This document shows positions 10,309-21,639 of a stretch of 36,510 nt of DNA, in pieces; the first letter of the stretch is position 1; each line of letters begins with the position of its first letter. The position numbers and the translations under genes are program-made. The stretch spans positions 1 to 36,510 of the forward strand of contig JAJIRX010000508.1 of the NCBI GenBank assembly GCA_023853785.1, read 5' to 3'. The DNA is from Psilocybe azurescens. Its lineage: Eukaryota; Basidiomycota; Agaricomycetes; Agaricales; Agrocybaceae. The notes under the pieces are model-generated. The model ran no database searches and was not told the origin of the DNA. It saw only the letters and a program-made list of their open reading frames with translations.

Positions 10309-10845
10309 TATTAAAGTTTTTGCAGTCTGTTTATAAGACAAAAGAATCTTGTCCTGATTATATATGTATTGACAAAAGATGTCAAGTGTTGCAAATACCT
10401 GTTACCAATAGAAGTTGGGATACTATGTGGAAAAAACATTAAAATTTATTGTGGACACTTACCATTATATTAATCACCAAGCCAATGATTATCTTTGTTG
10501 AATATACTGCAATCCTTCTCTGGGTGATGGTTCAGCTCTAAATCTTGTAATTATTGAATATGATGATAATGGCAATGCATATGCCCAGAAATCCTTTAAT
10601 ACACAAGTGTGTGAACAATTTAATGCATGGCTGGGTGGTTTTGATCCTGTATTTAAATATATGACACCTAGCAATTTCAACTGGTTTCTACACACAATAC
10701 TATTTTACCACACAAAATATATCATTGCAAAGCAGAAAAGAAAGGCAGAGTCTTCAGATAGTGATGATGAAAATGAAGAATTAGGATTGAATGAAAAGAC
10801 TAGTGATTCTAGTGAAGTGGAGACCAGTGATTCTGATTCAGGCTA
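10309..10845 (+). pseudogene. K4 transposase C-terminal relic (KDZ-associated CxC type)
   Basis: It aligns with the C-terminal half of the K3 transposase. The pieces are DYICIDKRCQVLQ (near 10355), FIVDTYHYINHQANDYLC (near 10440-10500), GSALNLVIIEYDDNG, and VCEQFNAWLGGFDPVFKYMTPSNFNWFLHTILFYHTKY (10607-10720). These are the conserved blocks that probably hold catalytic acidic residues of the RNase H-fold transposase; that residue assignment is inference. The tail is acidic and Ser-rich (SSDSDDENEEL). Two stops and a frameshift lie upstream of 10607, and the CxC zinc-cluster half is absent. The last exon is intact from 10607 to the TAA at 10846. Confidence 0.72.
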
Positions 10846-10883
10846 AATTGAATACAAGTGTGTAAAAAAACAAGTTAATTCAC

Positions 10884-11044
10884 ATAGTAGATTATATAAG
10901 CAATGTACAGTAGGTGTATGATACAAGGTAGATTACATAAGCAATATATAGATGTATGATACAGGGTAGATTATATAAGCAGTGTACAGTAGGTGTATGA
11001 TATAAAATAGATCATATAAGCAGTGTATAGTAGGTGTATAATAG
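10884..11044 (+). repeat. Four ~38-41 bp tandem repeats in K4
   Basis: Units such as GTAGATTATATAAGCAATG followed by TACAGTAGGTGTATGATA recur four times with about 10-15% differences. They lie just downstream of the transposase relic. No function is visible. Confidence 0.75.
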
Positions 11045-11159
11045 TAGTGATAGCTGTGTAAATCTATTTTTTATTCAGCCCAAAGGTGTGGGAAATTGTG
11101 TTTACTCAGCTTTAAGCTGTGGGAATTCCACTTTACTACTATATTGGCTATAAATAACT

Positions 11160-11290
11160 CTATTCCCCTTCATTTCCCTCTATTCCCCTCTATTCCCTCT
11201 CCAATTCCGTCATTCCCTCTTCAATCCCCTCTATTCCATTTCTATTCCCTCTATTCCCTCTATTCCCTTCACTTCTTTTCTCAATCCCTC
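11160..11290 (+). repeat. CTCTATTCC-type pyrimidine repeat at the right end of K4
   Basis: Imperfect repeats of CCCTCTATT/CCCTTC fill the region next to the right terminus. It takes the place that is occupied in K1-K3 by TCC-N-GGA arrays. Confidence 0.7.
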
Positions 11291-11335
11291 CAGTCCTAGG
11301 GAATATGTGGGGGAGTGAGAAGTACTGATGTGCCG

Positions 11336-11468
11336 GTGTATCCTGAATCATGTGCCCATTGGGTCTTATTATTCCCGATTTAATCTTAACGATGGTCATA
11401 CATTGTGCCCGTGTGGGTGTCCTTGGGAAACCTGCATGCATATTCTGACCTGTAAATGGACTTACCTT
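11336..11468 (+). pseudogene. LINE D C-terminal Cys-His cluster
   Basis: This fragment continues the ORF2 C-terminus after K4: CILNHVPIGSYYSRFNLN, then the cluster CPCGCPWETCMHILTC. Such a Cys-His motif closes the ORF2 of I/Tad/R1-type LINEs and is thought to bind RNA. The reading frame stays open to the deletion point near 11466 and then enters the 3' UTR. It is only meaningful as part of LINE D. Confidence 0.75.
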
Positions 11469-12088
11469 TCGTTCAGCTCCCACCAGTGTCAGCTGACTCA
11501 ACTCACGTTGGGCATTGTGTGGGGGTCTTTGTTTAGCGGTCTTGATTGGCATGGGCCAATTATCCGTGTGGCTCGTGGTTGTTTGGATTTGCTGGGTAGT
11601 AGGCCGTTTCAGCGGGGCCTGTTTGCCACAGTGCATTGGTGTTCAACTCACTGCTCCCACCCAGGACCTGGACCACATTACAAATGGCGTTGAGTATGTG
11701 GGAACCAGAGAGAGCTGGTACTGCTAGTCTTGGCTGCTGGACTTGGGCTCCCCACGCCCTTGTTAGTTATCTCCTGCTGGTGTTGTACCCGCTTCACCCC
11801 AGGCTTTCTAAGGCTAGGGTCACTCCTAGTCTATATCCTGCAAGGTTGTTCTTTGTAGATAGATTCTTCTTTGTCTGCATTGAGGTTGGCGTTATATCCC
11901 CACAGTAGCTACCCTGTTATATGTTCAGCACAGTCATTTATTGTAGGCTTCAGTGTTTCCAACAGACTCTTAGTAGTTTTGGCAAACAGTTTCTTAGTAG
12001 TTATCTGGTTGGGCATTTGTACTTAGCGACCGGACTGCTTTTGCGCACTGATATACAAATTGATGATTTTTTTTTTTTAAAAAAAAAA

Positions 12089-12999
12089 GCACTCTACACC
12101 CATACAAGCTCCAGTTCGCACTCCTTGCATTCCTCGTCTGCCTAAGGGCACAATTGAGCTGTCTTGCCGCTCTACACGTGCCCCAAAGCCCCCTAGTAAA
12201 TGGTGGAAGGTTGCACCTTCTCTTTCTTCTGCTGCGGACGATGATGAGTCAAATCCGTCTCTAGATGATGATATGGATGAAGTTCAATTTGCAGGAGCTG
12301 CTTCAACTTCTGACCCACACAACTACAAGCAGGCCATGAAAAGCAATGATTCTGAGCGATGGAGTGATACAGCACTAGCTGAATACAACACCTTGCTTCA
12401 GAACTGCACATGGGACATTGTGGACCTGCCACAAGGTGAAAAGGCTATTGGCTCTAGCTGGGTGTTTCACATTAAACGCAATTCAGGTGGCTCAATTGAA
12501 CGCTACAAGGCCCAAATCATTGCCTGAGGCTGCTCTCAACGTCCCAGACGTGACTATCATGAAGTCCATGCACCTACACCTCGTTCTGCAACAATACGCA
12601 CTACATTTGCTATAGCTGCTGCTGAAGACCTGGAACTGCACTCTGTTGATATCTCAGCTGCTTTCACCAATGGAGACTTGGATGAGTACATCTACATGAA
12701 GCAGCCTGATGGATTCCATGAGGGCGCTCTGAAAATTGTTGTATGGTCTCAAGCAGTCAGCTTGTCAGTGGAACATCAACTTGCATGCTGCACTCACCCA
12801 AATGGGATTCAAGTGAGTTGAAGCAGACAGATCTGTCTACATCTACTCTGATGGCCATGTTTGCATGTTTGTGCCCATTTATATACATTGATGATATTAC
12901 CATAGCTTGCAAGGACGCAGCTGTGATTGATAGAGCGGTCAAGCAGTTAGCTGAACACTTCAAATGCAGAGATCTTGGTCCAACAGAGTTCCTGCTTGG
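12089..12999 (+). pseudogene. Copia-1 reverse transcriptase, N-terminal and palm region
   Basis: After a linker (SCRSTRAPKPPSKWWKV) the copia RT begins at KQAMKSNDSERWSDTALAEY. NCTWDIVDLPQGEKAIGSSW and VFHIKRNSGGSIERYKAQI follow, the standard opening of a copia RT. The conserved Arg of the next motif is a TGA stop (12525-12527), as expected from CGA to TGA. LHSVDISAAFTNGDLDEYIY holds the first catalytic Asp. A one-base shift near 12735 precedes LLYGLKQS, and another stop follows. IYIDDIT (12884-12895) is the catalytic YxDD box. The sequence stops at LGPTEFLLG, exactly where LINE C is inserted, and resumes at 23575. Confidence 0.85.
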
Positions 13000-13734
13000 A
13001 ACCACGGTGGTGCTGGCAATGACAACATCGTTATGACCCTGGCTGAGCCTGTTTGTTCCTCTCATAGGAGTGCTCAGGCCAGGCCCCCTATCCGAGCACA
13101 GCAGGATAAAGGGAAAGGTCAGGCTGATAAGCCTGCCTCTACCCCTGCTCCCAACCAGTGGTGCCTAACCAGAGGCCCCCCAGTGCCTCCTTCCTCCACC
13201 CGCCTTATGCCCCTGGCCCTGCGTTTCTATGTGGATGCCGCTCACAAGAAGGCACCTGCTCAGCAGCCAGCTCTGCCGGCAGCTCCTCCTTCCAGACCCG
13301 CCTTCTGCAAGGGCAGGAGGATCCCAGAATACACTTCGCATGGCCCCTCTAGGTGCCAGATGATTATTAACATGGGAGATCATGCAAAAGATGCTAATCT
13401 TGCCACCCTGTTCAAGGATCTGTCTTTGGACATCCTCCTCTGCCAGGGTCTTTGCGTTAAGGTCCTAGGTGTTCAACTTGCGTACGATGGGTACTCCATA
13501 CCCACTGACAAAGTTCCCAGTGAATGTGACACAGATATCCTCCATGGCGTGGTCACCTCTCATTTCAATATCCACAACAAGTTCATGCTGTGGTTCAGCA
13601 TGCCCATGTCCAAATTGTTCTTATGAATTGTTGACGTTCCTCGGTTCCAAGGTGCTCATTATGACCTGGACCATCTCAGCGAGCAGAAGGAGGTTGCTTT
13701 GGCACTCAAAGCCTCTCCCATCTGGTCCTCATCC

Positions 13735-14002
13735 TGGTCACTCCTAGTTCATATCCCACAAGGTTGTTCTTTGTAGATAGGGTCCTGTTTTCCTACTTTG
13801 CATCGAGGTTGGTGTTATATCCCCACAGTAGCTACCCTGTCATGTGTTCAGTACGGTCATTTATTGTAGGCTTCAGTGTTTCCAATGGACTCTTAGTAGT
13901 TTTGGCGAACAGTTTCTTAGTAGTTACCTGGTTGGGCATTTGTACTTAGCAACCGGACTGCTTTCGTGCACCGGTATACAAATTGATGATATAAAAAAAA
14001 AA
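13735..14002 (+). mobile_element. 5'-truncated LINE 3'-UTR insertion in LINE C ORF1
   Basis: It runs from TGGTCACTCCTAG to GATGATAT plus about 11 A. The TSD is ATCTGGTCCTCATCC at 13720-13734 and ATCTTGTCCTCATCC at 14003-14017. Same strand as its host LINE, non-coding. Confidence 0.88.
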
Positions 14003-14390
14003 ATCTTGTCCTCATCCCACATACTATGTGGTGACCCCTGTGTAGTTCATACCTCCAAGGCAAGCACCACTGCTACTGCTTTCTTTGACATCTGGGACAC
14101 CGCATCCGGTGCCTGTGCTCACCAACTTGTCAACAAACAGTTCATGTTCAGGGGTCACCCCCTCTGGATTCGAGCTTGTTCAAAAGTTCCAGCAGCCCCC
14201 TCTGCACTCAGTGTTGGAGGTGGGATCATCCCGTCGGTCGCTGTCACACGGTCGCTGCCAAATGTCCGCATTGCTCTGGTCCTCACAAGCTGGAGGAGCA
14301 CCGCACTGTTGCATCTTGTTGCAAGGGTAGTCCAAAGGTAAACCCTCTGGCGGCTCCAACGCCATCTGGAGAGCCATGCCCTCATCTCCC

Positions 14391-14895
14391 TTTTTTATTT
14401 TTATTTTTATTTTTTTAAAAATCATCAATTTGTATACCGGTGCGTGAAAGCAGTCTGGTTGCTAAGTACAAATGCCCAACCAGATAACTACTAAGAAAGT
14501 GTTTTCCAAAACTACTAAGAGTCTGTTGGAAACACTGAAGCCTACAATAAATGACTGTGCTGAACACATAACAGGGTAGCTACTGTGGGGATATAACACC
14601 AGCCTCAATGCAAAGTAGAAAAACAAAATCTATCTACAAAGAACAACCTCATGGGATATAGACTAGGAGTGACCCTAGTCTTAGGAAGCCTGGGGTGAAG
14701 CGGATGCAGCACCAGCAGGAGATAACTAACAAGGGCGTGGGGCGCCCAAGTCCAGCAGCCAAGACTAGCAGTACCAGCTCTCTCTAGTTCCCACATACTC
14801 AACGCTGTTTGTAACACAGCCTAGGTCCTGAGCGGGGTAGGTGAGTCGAACACTGAAACCAGTAGAGAGCCAAGTCCCACTGAAACAGCCCTTCC
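14391..14895 (-). mobile_element. 5'-truncated LINE 3'-UTR insertion, antisense, in LINE C ORF1
   Basis: On the minus strand it ends GATGATTTTTAAAAAA followed by TAAAA-type units (14391-14418). It begins near 14895 in the 3' UTR. CCCTCATCTC at 14379-14388 and 14896-14905 is the TSD. Excision restores an ORF1 segment matching LINE A. Confidence 0.85.
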
Positions 14896-16648
14896 CCCTC
14901 ATCTCTCTCACTGCCCCAACTGTGGAAAGAATCATGATGCCCATGAGTGCGCTTGTGTGTTCTGGAGTCACAGGTTCGATCCTCTATGGGCTGCTGAGAA
15001 AAATTGTCAGGTATGAGCAAATTCTTTTGCGCACCGACACTCCCTAACCAATAGTCATTAGGATGAGTCAAACCATCCTGGACCTTCTGGTTAGAATTTT
15101 GAGTTTCAACTGCGCAAAGTCCAGCCTAAGCATAGAAACTATACTTGAACATTTTGTATTAACATACAATATTGTTTTTATCCAAGAGCCTCCTTAGAGG
15201 TTTGTACATACTGCACTGTCTACTTCTTGTAAGTCTGGTGATGATGTTATCGGTGCCCCATTTCATCCTTCTTGGCTGCCTATGGTGCGTATTCCCAAAC
15301 CTGATTCTCGCCCAAGGGTTATAGCCTATGTGTCTAACCGCTTGAAAGAGTTTTGTCCATCTATGCGTCAGCGATCTTATTGATCATCACAATGTACTCA
15401 TTCTCAGCCTGTTTGCAAATGGACAGAGCTATAACCTAATGAACGTCTATTCAGATGAGACCCATATGGCTGCTCTCCTCCATGTGGAGGAGGCAGCCTC
15501 ACTCCCACCCTTCATCTATATGGGGGTGATTTTAACATCCACTCCCAGGAATGGGATGGAGGCCACCGCAGCCACCCAGGAGTTGCCACCCAACTCCTTA
15601 ACATGGCGTCAGAATTAGGCTTGCAACGGGCTCCTTTCGTGAACCTGGGGCCAACCTTCTACCCTCGCATCCAAGGCTTTTGCTCTACTGTGATTGACTT
15701 GGTATTTGTACAACCGGACCAGACCCTGACGGTGCAGGTCACCCGGGTGCACAATGCTCAGGGCAAGTCAGATCATATCCTGCTTGCTACCACCTTATCG
15801 ATCTCCGCTGATTCTGGGGCCACACCCTGCAGAGCTCTCAAAACTGATAGAGAGGAGCAAATCCACTTTGTCAGAGTCATTGAGGGAGAGTTTTCCATGA
15901 AAGTGGATGAACATGCTCCTCTCAACACACCCAACCAGATTGATGTGGTGGTGCAAGCCATTGCTGATTCGTTCTCTGCAGCATGGGAAACCTGCTCTAG
16001 AGAGGTCACTATTACGAGGCACTCAAAACTGTGGTGGATGGATGAGTGCTCAGTCACGCTTCAGGCTTACCAGGAGTATGGTCTCCTGGAAGACTGGAAG
16101 CTTTATCATAAGGTGGTCAAAAACGCCAAATGGGTTTTCTTTGATTCCAGGATCACAGAAATATCCATTGCCAACAAGCGCACTTGGGACCTCATGTCTT
16201 GGGTCCAACAGCGCAAGTTACCACTGTGCAAGGCTATTCAATATCAGAGGCAGCCTTGTCACGCTCTTCCTCAGTGGTGGGATGCACTCCACAACACTTA
16301 TAATTTGGTGTTGGACTGTCCGTTTGACATCAATATTCTCGACTCCATCCCCGACATGCCTGTTCGGAGATGGGTTCCATTCTCTGCACTTGAGATGTGG
16401 GAGGCTTTGGCCTCCTGCTCCAATGTATTGGCCCCAGGGCTGGACCACATCAAGTGGTCTCATCTTAGGATGTTGATGTGTGGGCCCACCCATGTCTTCA
16501 CCGTCTTACTCTAGCTCGGCAATGCCTGCCTTCGGGTCAGTCATTGGCCTAAGCACTTTAAAGAGTCCATGTTGATTATCATTCCAAAACCGGACAAGCC
16601 CTCCTACTCTGCTCCAAAGGCATTCAGGCCCATTGTGTTCCTGAATAC

Positions 16649-18497
16649 AAGGTCTTTCCTTTCCCCACACAATCCATATGGACTCCAGTGGACTCTCTGT
16701 CCAGCCAAACTGGCTGACAGATTGTTCAGTCCACTGGAGTCCACTGGACTCACACTGGACTCCTGCCAAATTTTCAGTCCAGTCTCAGTCCAGTGGATTA
16801 TGAGTCCAGTCAAGTCCACTGGAGTCCACTGGAGTCCACTGGACTGGGGCTTAAATATTCACTAAACAACAACAAATAATATATTTATTAGCACAGTCCA
16901 GTTGAATCCACTGGAGTCCACTGGATGCAATAATTAACACAATATCCAAAGTATGATCATTAGTTATTAATATTAATTGCAAAAATAAAAGAGTAAAATC
17001 AATGGAAATAAACTCTATGAAATAACAATTCAAGGAAACAATAGTTAAATACACTTGGGAGCAAAGCCTCCCTATGGATACAATTTTGTATTTTGTTCAG
17101 TCCACGGGGTCAAATTTCACAAGCACATGTGACGTGCACGTGTGCCCAGCATCGGCCGATCAGCATGACAACCATCAAATGAACAACCCCAACCTTTCTT
17201 CCGACTACCACCACCACCACCTCGTCGGTCGGAGCCAGGCAACAGCCAACCCGACGTGACAGAGGATGACAACAACCGTGACGGCCATGCCAACAACAAC
17301 AACAACAACAGCAACAAGACGAGGATGTGGATGCGACAAGGACAAGGATGGACAGGGACGCAACAGGGATGAGAATGGATGGGGACAACAGGGACAAGGA
17401 TGGGGATGGGGATGTGACAGCGACAAGGACGGGGACGGATAGGGATGACAGGGACAAGGACAAGGATGAGGACACGGACGCGGATGTGACAGGGATGAGG
17501 ACACGGACGCAACAGGGATGAGGACAGATGTGGACGACAGGGACGAGGATGCAGACGGCAGCTGCAACAGGGACGAGGGATGGACAGGGACGACAGGGAC
17601 GGGGACAAGGACAAGGATGTGGACGTGACAGGGACGAGGATGGACAGGGTTGACAGGGACGAGGACACGGACACGGACGTGACAGGGACAAGGACACGGA
17701 CATGGACACGACAGAGACGAGGACATGGATGGACAGGGATGAGGATGAGGACACAGATGCAGACGGCAGCTGCGACAGCGATGAGGACGGATGCAGACAA
17801 CAGGGACAAGGACGGACATGGACAACAGGGACAAGGACGGACACAGATGACAGGGACAAGGACGGACACAGATGACAGGGACAAGGACAGACGCGGACAA
17901 CAGGGACAAGGACAGACGCGGACAACAGGGACAAGGACAGACGCCGGACAACAGGGACAAGGACGGACGCAGACAACAGGGACAAGGACAAGGATGAGGA
18001 TGAGGACACAAATGCAGATGGCAGCTGCGACAACAACGAGGACGGTGGCTGCAACAGCAACAAGGACAGACACAGTACCGGCGACCTGATGGACAACACA
18101 TACAATAGTAAAGTACTGCTCCTGCCCCCCCTTTTTTATTTTTTATTATATTCGCTTTTTTCTTCCTTTTGTCTTGGCCCTCGCATGTAGATATCTAGTA
18201 ATGTATTAAATAGTTATTAATATACTGTATTCCACTAATCTGAATTTATATTAAGATTGTACTTATTTACTGTATCAAGTCCAGTGGACTCCAGTGGACT
18301 CCAGTGGACTACAGTGGACTACAGTGGACTACAGTTATTTTAGTCCATATTCACTGTATAGTATAAGATCTACTAAAGTGCAGTGGAATCCACTGGAGTC
18401 CACTGGACTCTGTTTACCTTTTACACTCAGTATATAGGCAAGTCCACTGGAGTCCACTGGAGTCCATATGGACTGTGTGGGGGATGGTAAAGTACTG
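16649..18497 (+). mobile_element. K1: non-autonomous KDZ-like transposon in LINE C
   Basis: Exact 8-bp TSD CTGAATAC (16641-16648 and 18498-18505). Left end AAGGTCTTTCCTTTCCCCACACA; right end, in reverse, CAGTACTTTACCATC then CCCCACACA. Both ends continue into CCATATGGACTCCAGTGGACT. Subterminal arrays of AGTCCACTGG/CCAGTGGACT lie at 16675-16850 (also 16898-16925) and 18278-18470. Positions 16860-17080 are AT-rich and empty. TGTATTTTGTTCAGTCC at 17087-17103 is shared with K3 (29270-29286). There is no transposase. A GAC-rich repeat block fills 17260-18085, and 18110-18270 is T-rich. It splits the LINE C RT. Confidence 0.85.
17260..18085 (+). repeat. GACAGGGACAAGGAC minisatellite in K1
   Basis: Imperfect units of about 25-28 bp built from GACAGGGACAAGGACGGAC recur across more than 700 bp, most regularly at 17800-17990. 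All six frames stay largely open because of the composition, giving long Asp/Arg/Gly/Thr or Pro/Cys/Val/Ser strings. I do not call these proteins. K2 has a comparable block of different sequence. Confidence 0.8.
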
Positions 18498-21094
18498 CTG
18501 AATACCATTGGTAAATTGATTGAGAAAATGCTTTCCAATCACATCCAGTTCGACGGGCGTTGCTTCAGATGTCTTCCACCCAAATCAGATTGGAGGGATC
18601 TGTTAATGATCCACTGAGGATGCTAGCCTCATTTTGATGCACATGGTGTGTGCTGGATGGGCCAAGTGACTTAAGACTAGTGTCATTGCCTTTGATGTCA
18701 CTCAGTTCTTCCCATCGCTCAACTATGAGGTTCTCATGGCTATTCTCACGGAAGCTAGGGTTTAGTGATAACATTGTTAAATTCTTCTCCTATTACCTAG
18801 TCGGTCGCTCTACACAATATCCATGGGGCGATTTCATCTCAGACCTTCGTCAGGCAGATGTAGGAGTGGGACAGGGCGAAGCCCTGTCCCCAGTCCTCTC
18901 TGCTCTCTATCTTACCCTCATTATGAGGCTATTTGAGCTGGATCCACTCACTCGTGGGTGCTTCCTGCTTTCATATGTTGATGATGGCACCCTTGTGGTG
19001 CAATCAAAGTCCCTTCTCAACAACTGTGAAGCCCTTAAACAGGCTTATGATATCATATTTGGGCTCTTCAAAAATTTGGACTCACCCTGGAGCACGACAA
19101 GTCAGAAGTCTTCCACTTCGACAGGTCACACTCCAAAGACAACCCTCCTGTTGATCTGGGTTACGCTCTGTACACCAGTGCGAACCCTCTCAAACCCAAG
19201 CTGTATTGGCGGTACTTGGGTTTCTACTTCAATCGCAAGCTCACCTTTACTGAACATGTCCGATACTACTCCACCAAGGCTTTGTCAACTGTTAAGGCGA
19301 TGAAGATGCTTGATAGCTCTACTCGAGGTCTGTGCCCTGTCAAGAAGTGTGTCTCTATCAGCGCCTGTACACTTCCCATAGTTATGTACGGCTTTCATCC
19401 ATGGTACTTTCGCGGCTGCCCACTGCAAAGGTGCCCTCCATCATCTTCTCTGTAATGCAGCACTCTGCTGCATTGTGGATCACCAGTGCATTCTGCACCT
19501 CTCCGACTGGTGGAGTGGAGGCCCTCATGGGCCTCCCCCATCAATCTTCTTTTTCATTGTCTATCTGAGCAAGCTGATTACCGGTTTGCCACCCTGACAC
19601 TGACCCATCCAGTGAGAGCTATTCTCTCTTGCTTCAATTGTGGCACTATCGTGCTGCACCCTTCCCTCTCGATACAGACTATGTCTGAACCAGAGATCTT
19701 CCACACTAGTGGGACTCTTTTTGAGTCCAACACTAATGTTCTCACTCTGACTGAGATCTTACTCCTGATGAACCTGCTCTCACGACCAGGTGTTTGACTT
19801 ATGGACCGTTTTGCGGACCAAGTCCACTTTGATGACTGCAAGATTTCTCGTGGCGATGCCGACAAGGAATTGAAGCAGTGCACCAAACACCTTGATAAGC
19901 TCCAGGACAAGATCTCAGAGAATATCGGGACATATTATGGAGGGACAGACACCAGTGTACCCCTCTCAAGACAGTATCAAGCTATTGCGGCCTCCATCCT
20001 GTTCAGCAGTGGAGCAGAGCACTGGTGCGCTTGGCATGTCACAGGCAAAGTCACCACCTCAGATGCGGAACTCTATGCTATTTGTTCTGCAATTGTGAAT
20101 GCGACTTCAGCGTGACGATTGCACGGACATATTCATATTCACAGACTTGATGGCTTCTGCCCATTGAGCTGTTGATCTCTCTATCCACTCCAGACAGGGC
20201 CACTCTGTGGCTGTTTGTGAGGCTCTTCAGACCTGGTTCACCTGTAAGGATGGCCAGTCAATCACCTTTGTGTATGTCCCCTTCGCGATTGCAGTGGGAC
20301 CTGCATTACAAAGCACACGAGTATGCAACTGAACTCAAAGTTGCACTGGGCCCCCGCCCAGCTACATCATTTGACAGCCTGCGCATGCAAGCTGCCCTCT
20401 CTCAAGGCGCTTACTGGAATGTTATGTTCCAGGACCCTGAATATAGAGGTCGGAACTTTCTCCACCTCAAAACTGTCAACGGGGCAGTTGCTCAGCCTGG
20501 GGGTAAAGACAACCCTTGGGTTCATTTCGCGAACATGAGCTCTCCGCAGCTCTACGCAGACATGTGTAGGTGTATTCTGAATCATGCACCTATTGGGTCT
20601 TATTACTTCTGCTTCAATCTTAATGATGGTCATACATTGTGCCCATGTGGGTGTCCTTGTGAAACCCGCACGCATATCCTAACCTGTAAACAGATTTACC
20701 ATCCTCCCGAGGTCTTTACCTCACCCAGGTATTCCATGTGGAGTCCACCAACTCCAGCATGGAGTTGCTGGACTCCATATGGAGTTTGGTGACACTTTTT
20801 TGCAGATATCCCAGCCATTTAGAGGTGGAGCCTCCACATGGAGTCCAGCCGGAATCCACTCATCCTCCATGTGGACCAATGTGGAGGATGTGGAACTCCA
20901 TGTGGACTCCATGTGGAACTTCATCTGAGTCTCACATCCTCCATATGGATTCCATATGGATTTGACTCAAGAAGCATGTATATCAGCATTAATACACTAT
21001 TTCAGGGTCAATTTCTAATGGACTGCAGGTGGAGGATGATCCCCAGATTTTATTTATATTTTAATTATATTTTATTATAATGTAAAAAAAAAAA

Positions 21095-21167
21095 GCACCA
21101 ACAGGAATTGAACTCGGGCATCCAAGAAGGCCGCACACTGACGTTAAACCAACTAAGCTATAGAGCC
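21095..21167 (-). tRNA. tRNA-like sequence or tRNA pseudogene in K2
   Basis: The minus strand over 73 nt has an A-box-like TAGCTTAGTTGGT (21148-21160) and a B-box-like GTTCAATTCC (21104-21113) at tRNA spacing. A T-run follows, as a Pol III stop would. However, the 5' GGCTCTA does not pair with the 3' TTGGTGC, and the D and T stems are imperfect. I cannot assign an anticodon. It is more likely a tRNA pseudogene or tRNA-derived SINE relic than a working gene. Confidence 0.4.
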
Positions 21168-21639
21168 TTTGTAATTTATCAAATTTTGATGGGCTACATA
21201 CCAATACGGCTATTTACTCAGCATTTCTCGGCAAATGACAAATAACATCACATATGTGACTTATTGATGCCACGTCGGTCCGTTTATTATTCCACCACCC
21301 CCACCTCTTCCTCTGACCACCACCACCCCGCTGCCGGCCGTCGTGCGTGCCCCCACCTCGCCGTCATCAGTTGGAGCCAGGCCCATGCCAACCCGACCCA
21401 ACACGCATCGCATTGCAATGAACCAAGACCGACGAAGATCAAACAGACACCTGCGAACGAAGGGAGGTGAGTACAGAATGAGATGGAACAAGGCGGGTGG
21501 AGAATGAGGAACGAGGTGAGGCAAATGCGGAACGAGGGGGAACGAGGCAATGCAATGCGAACGAGGAACAAGGTTGCGACCCCAGGTAAGTCGCGAATTC
21601 TGCATGCCACTGCCATTAACCGCTCCCCCCCCCTCTTTT

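Larger units (their letters stand above)
8487..11327 (+). mobile_element. K4: degenerate KDZ-like DNA transposon in LINE D
   Basis: Borders are set by the exact 8-bp TSD ATGTGCCG. The left end GGAGGGCTTTGTG followed by CCCCCACATATTC mirrors the right end read in reverse, CAGTACTTCTCACT then CCCCCACATATTC. The left 250 bp has several TCCGCCA/TGGCGGA motifs (8515-8640). Positions 8650-9480 hold no convincing gene: a C/T-rich tract at 8950-9060 and AT-rich DNA near 9290-9340. The MITE at 9483-9801 is a later insertion. Positions 9810-10300 show short ATT repeats (9978-10010) and no gene I recognise. A transposase relic, a ~40-bp tandem repeat and a CTCTATTCC array fill the right third. Confidence 0.75.
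7860..12088 (+). mobile_element. LINE D: 3' half, interrupted by K4
   Basis: LINE sequence occupies 7860-8486 (RNase H and linker) and 11328-12088 (Cys-His cluster and 3' UTR). It ends in GATGA, T12 and A10 at 12064-12088. K4 separates the halves and duplicates ATGTGCCG (8479-8486 and 11328-11335). Relative to LINE E and F, about 100 bp between the Cys-His cluster and the 3' UTR is deleted near 11466. The 5' half lies left of the window, beyond copia-2. At 12089 copia-1 pol resumes, so LINE D inserted into copia-1. Confidence 0.85.
13010..15061 (+). pseudogene. LINE C ORF1: gag-like zinc-knuckle protein, 5' truncated
   Basis: The fragment opens inside ORF1. A Pro/Ala/Ser/Lys-rich region (13050-13330) leads to DHAKDANLATLFKDLSLDIL and LCVKVLGVQLAYDGYSIPT (near 13380-13510). 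These match the central block of LINE A. Two LINE tails then interrupt it. The C-terminal knuckles are CTQCWRWDHPVGRC (CX2CX4HX4C, near 14200) and CPHCSGPHKLEEH (near 14255). After the second insertion comes CPNCGKNHDAHECAC (near 14915-14960). Frameshifts are present. The stop TAG at 15059-15061 is separated from the ORF2 ATG by one G, as in LINE A. The presumed role is RNA binding in the LINE particle. Confidence 0.75.
15063..20700 (+). pseudogene. LINE C ORF2: APE endonuclease, reverse transcriptase, RNase H, Cys-His cluster
   Basis: The start at 15063 gives MSQTILDLLVRILSFN. The endonuclease shows IVFIQEPP (followed by TAG instead of Trp), GGDFNIH at 15519-15542 and SDH at 15768-15776. A long open stretch (15603-16514) covers the endonuclease end and the linker up to NVLAPGLDHIKWSHLR, an early RT motif. 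K1 interrupts the RT between RPIVFLNT and the downstream GKLIEKML. RT continues with VIAFDVTQFFPSLNYEVLM, GQGEALSPVLSALYLT and the catalytic YVDD at 18974-18985. RNase H lies at about 19960-20280, with DAELYAI. Its third motif reads FTDL instead of FTDS, and a frameshift lies near 20113. It ends with CPCGCPCETRTHILTC (20640-20690). Multiple stops show it is inactive. Confidence 0.85.

Noticed and set aside
17110..18105. Long overlapping frames of about 300 codons on the minus strand of K1, rich in Pro, Cys, Val and Ser
   Set aside because: They exist in several frames at once across a simple GAC-type repeat, with no domain and no start context. Composition explains them.
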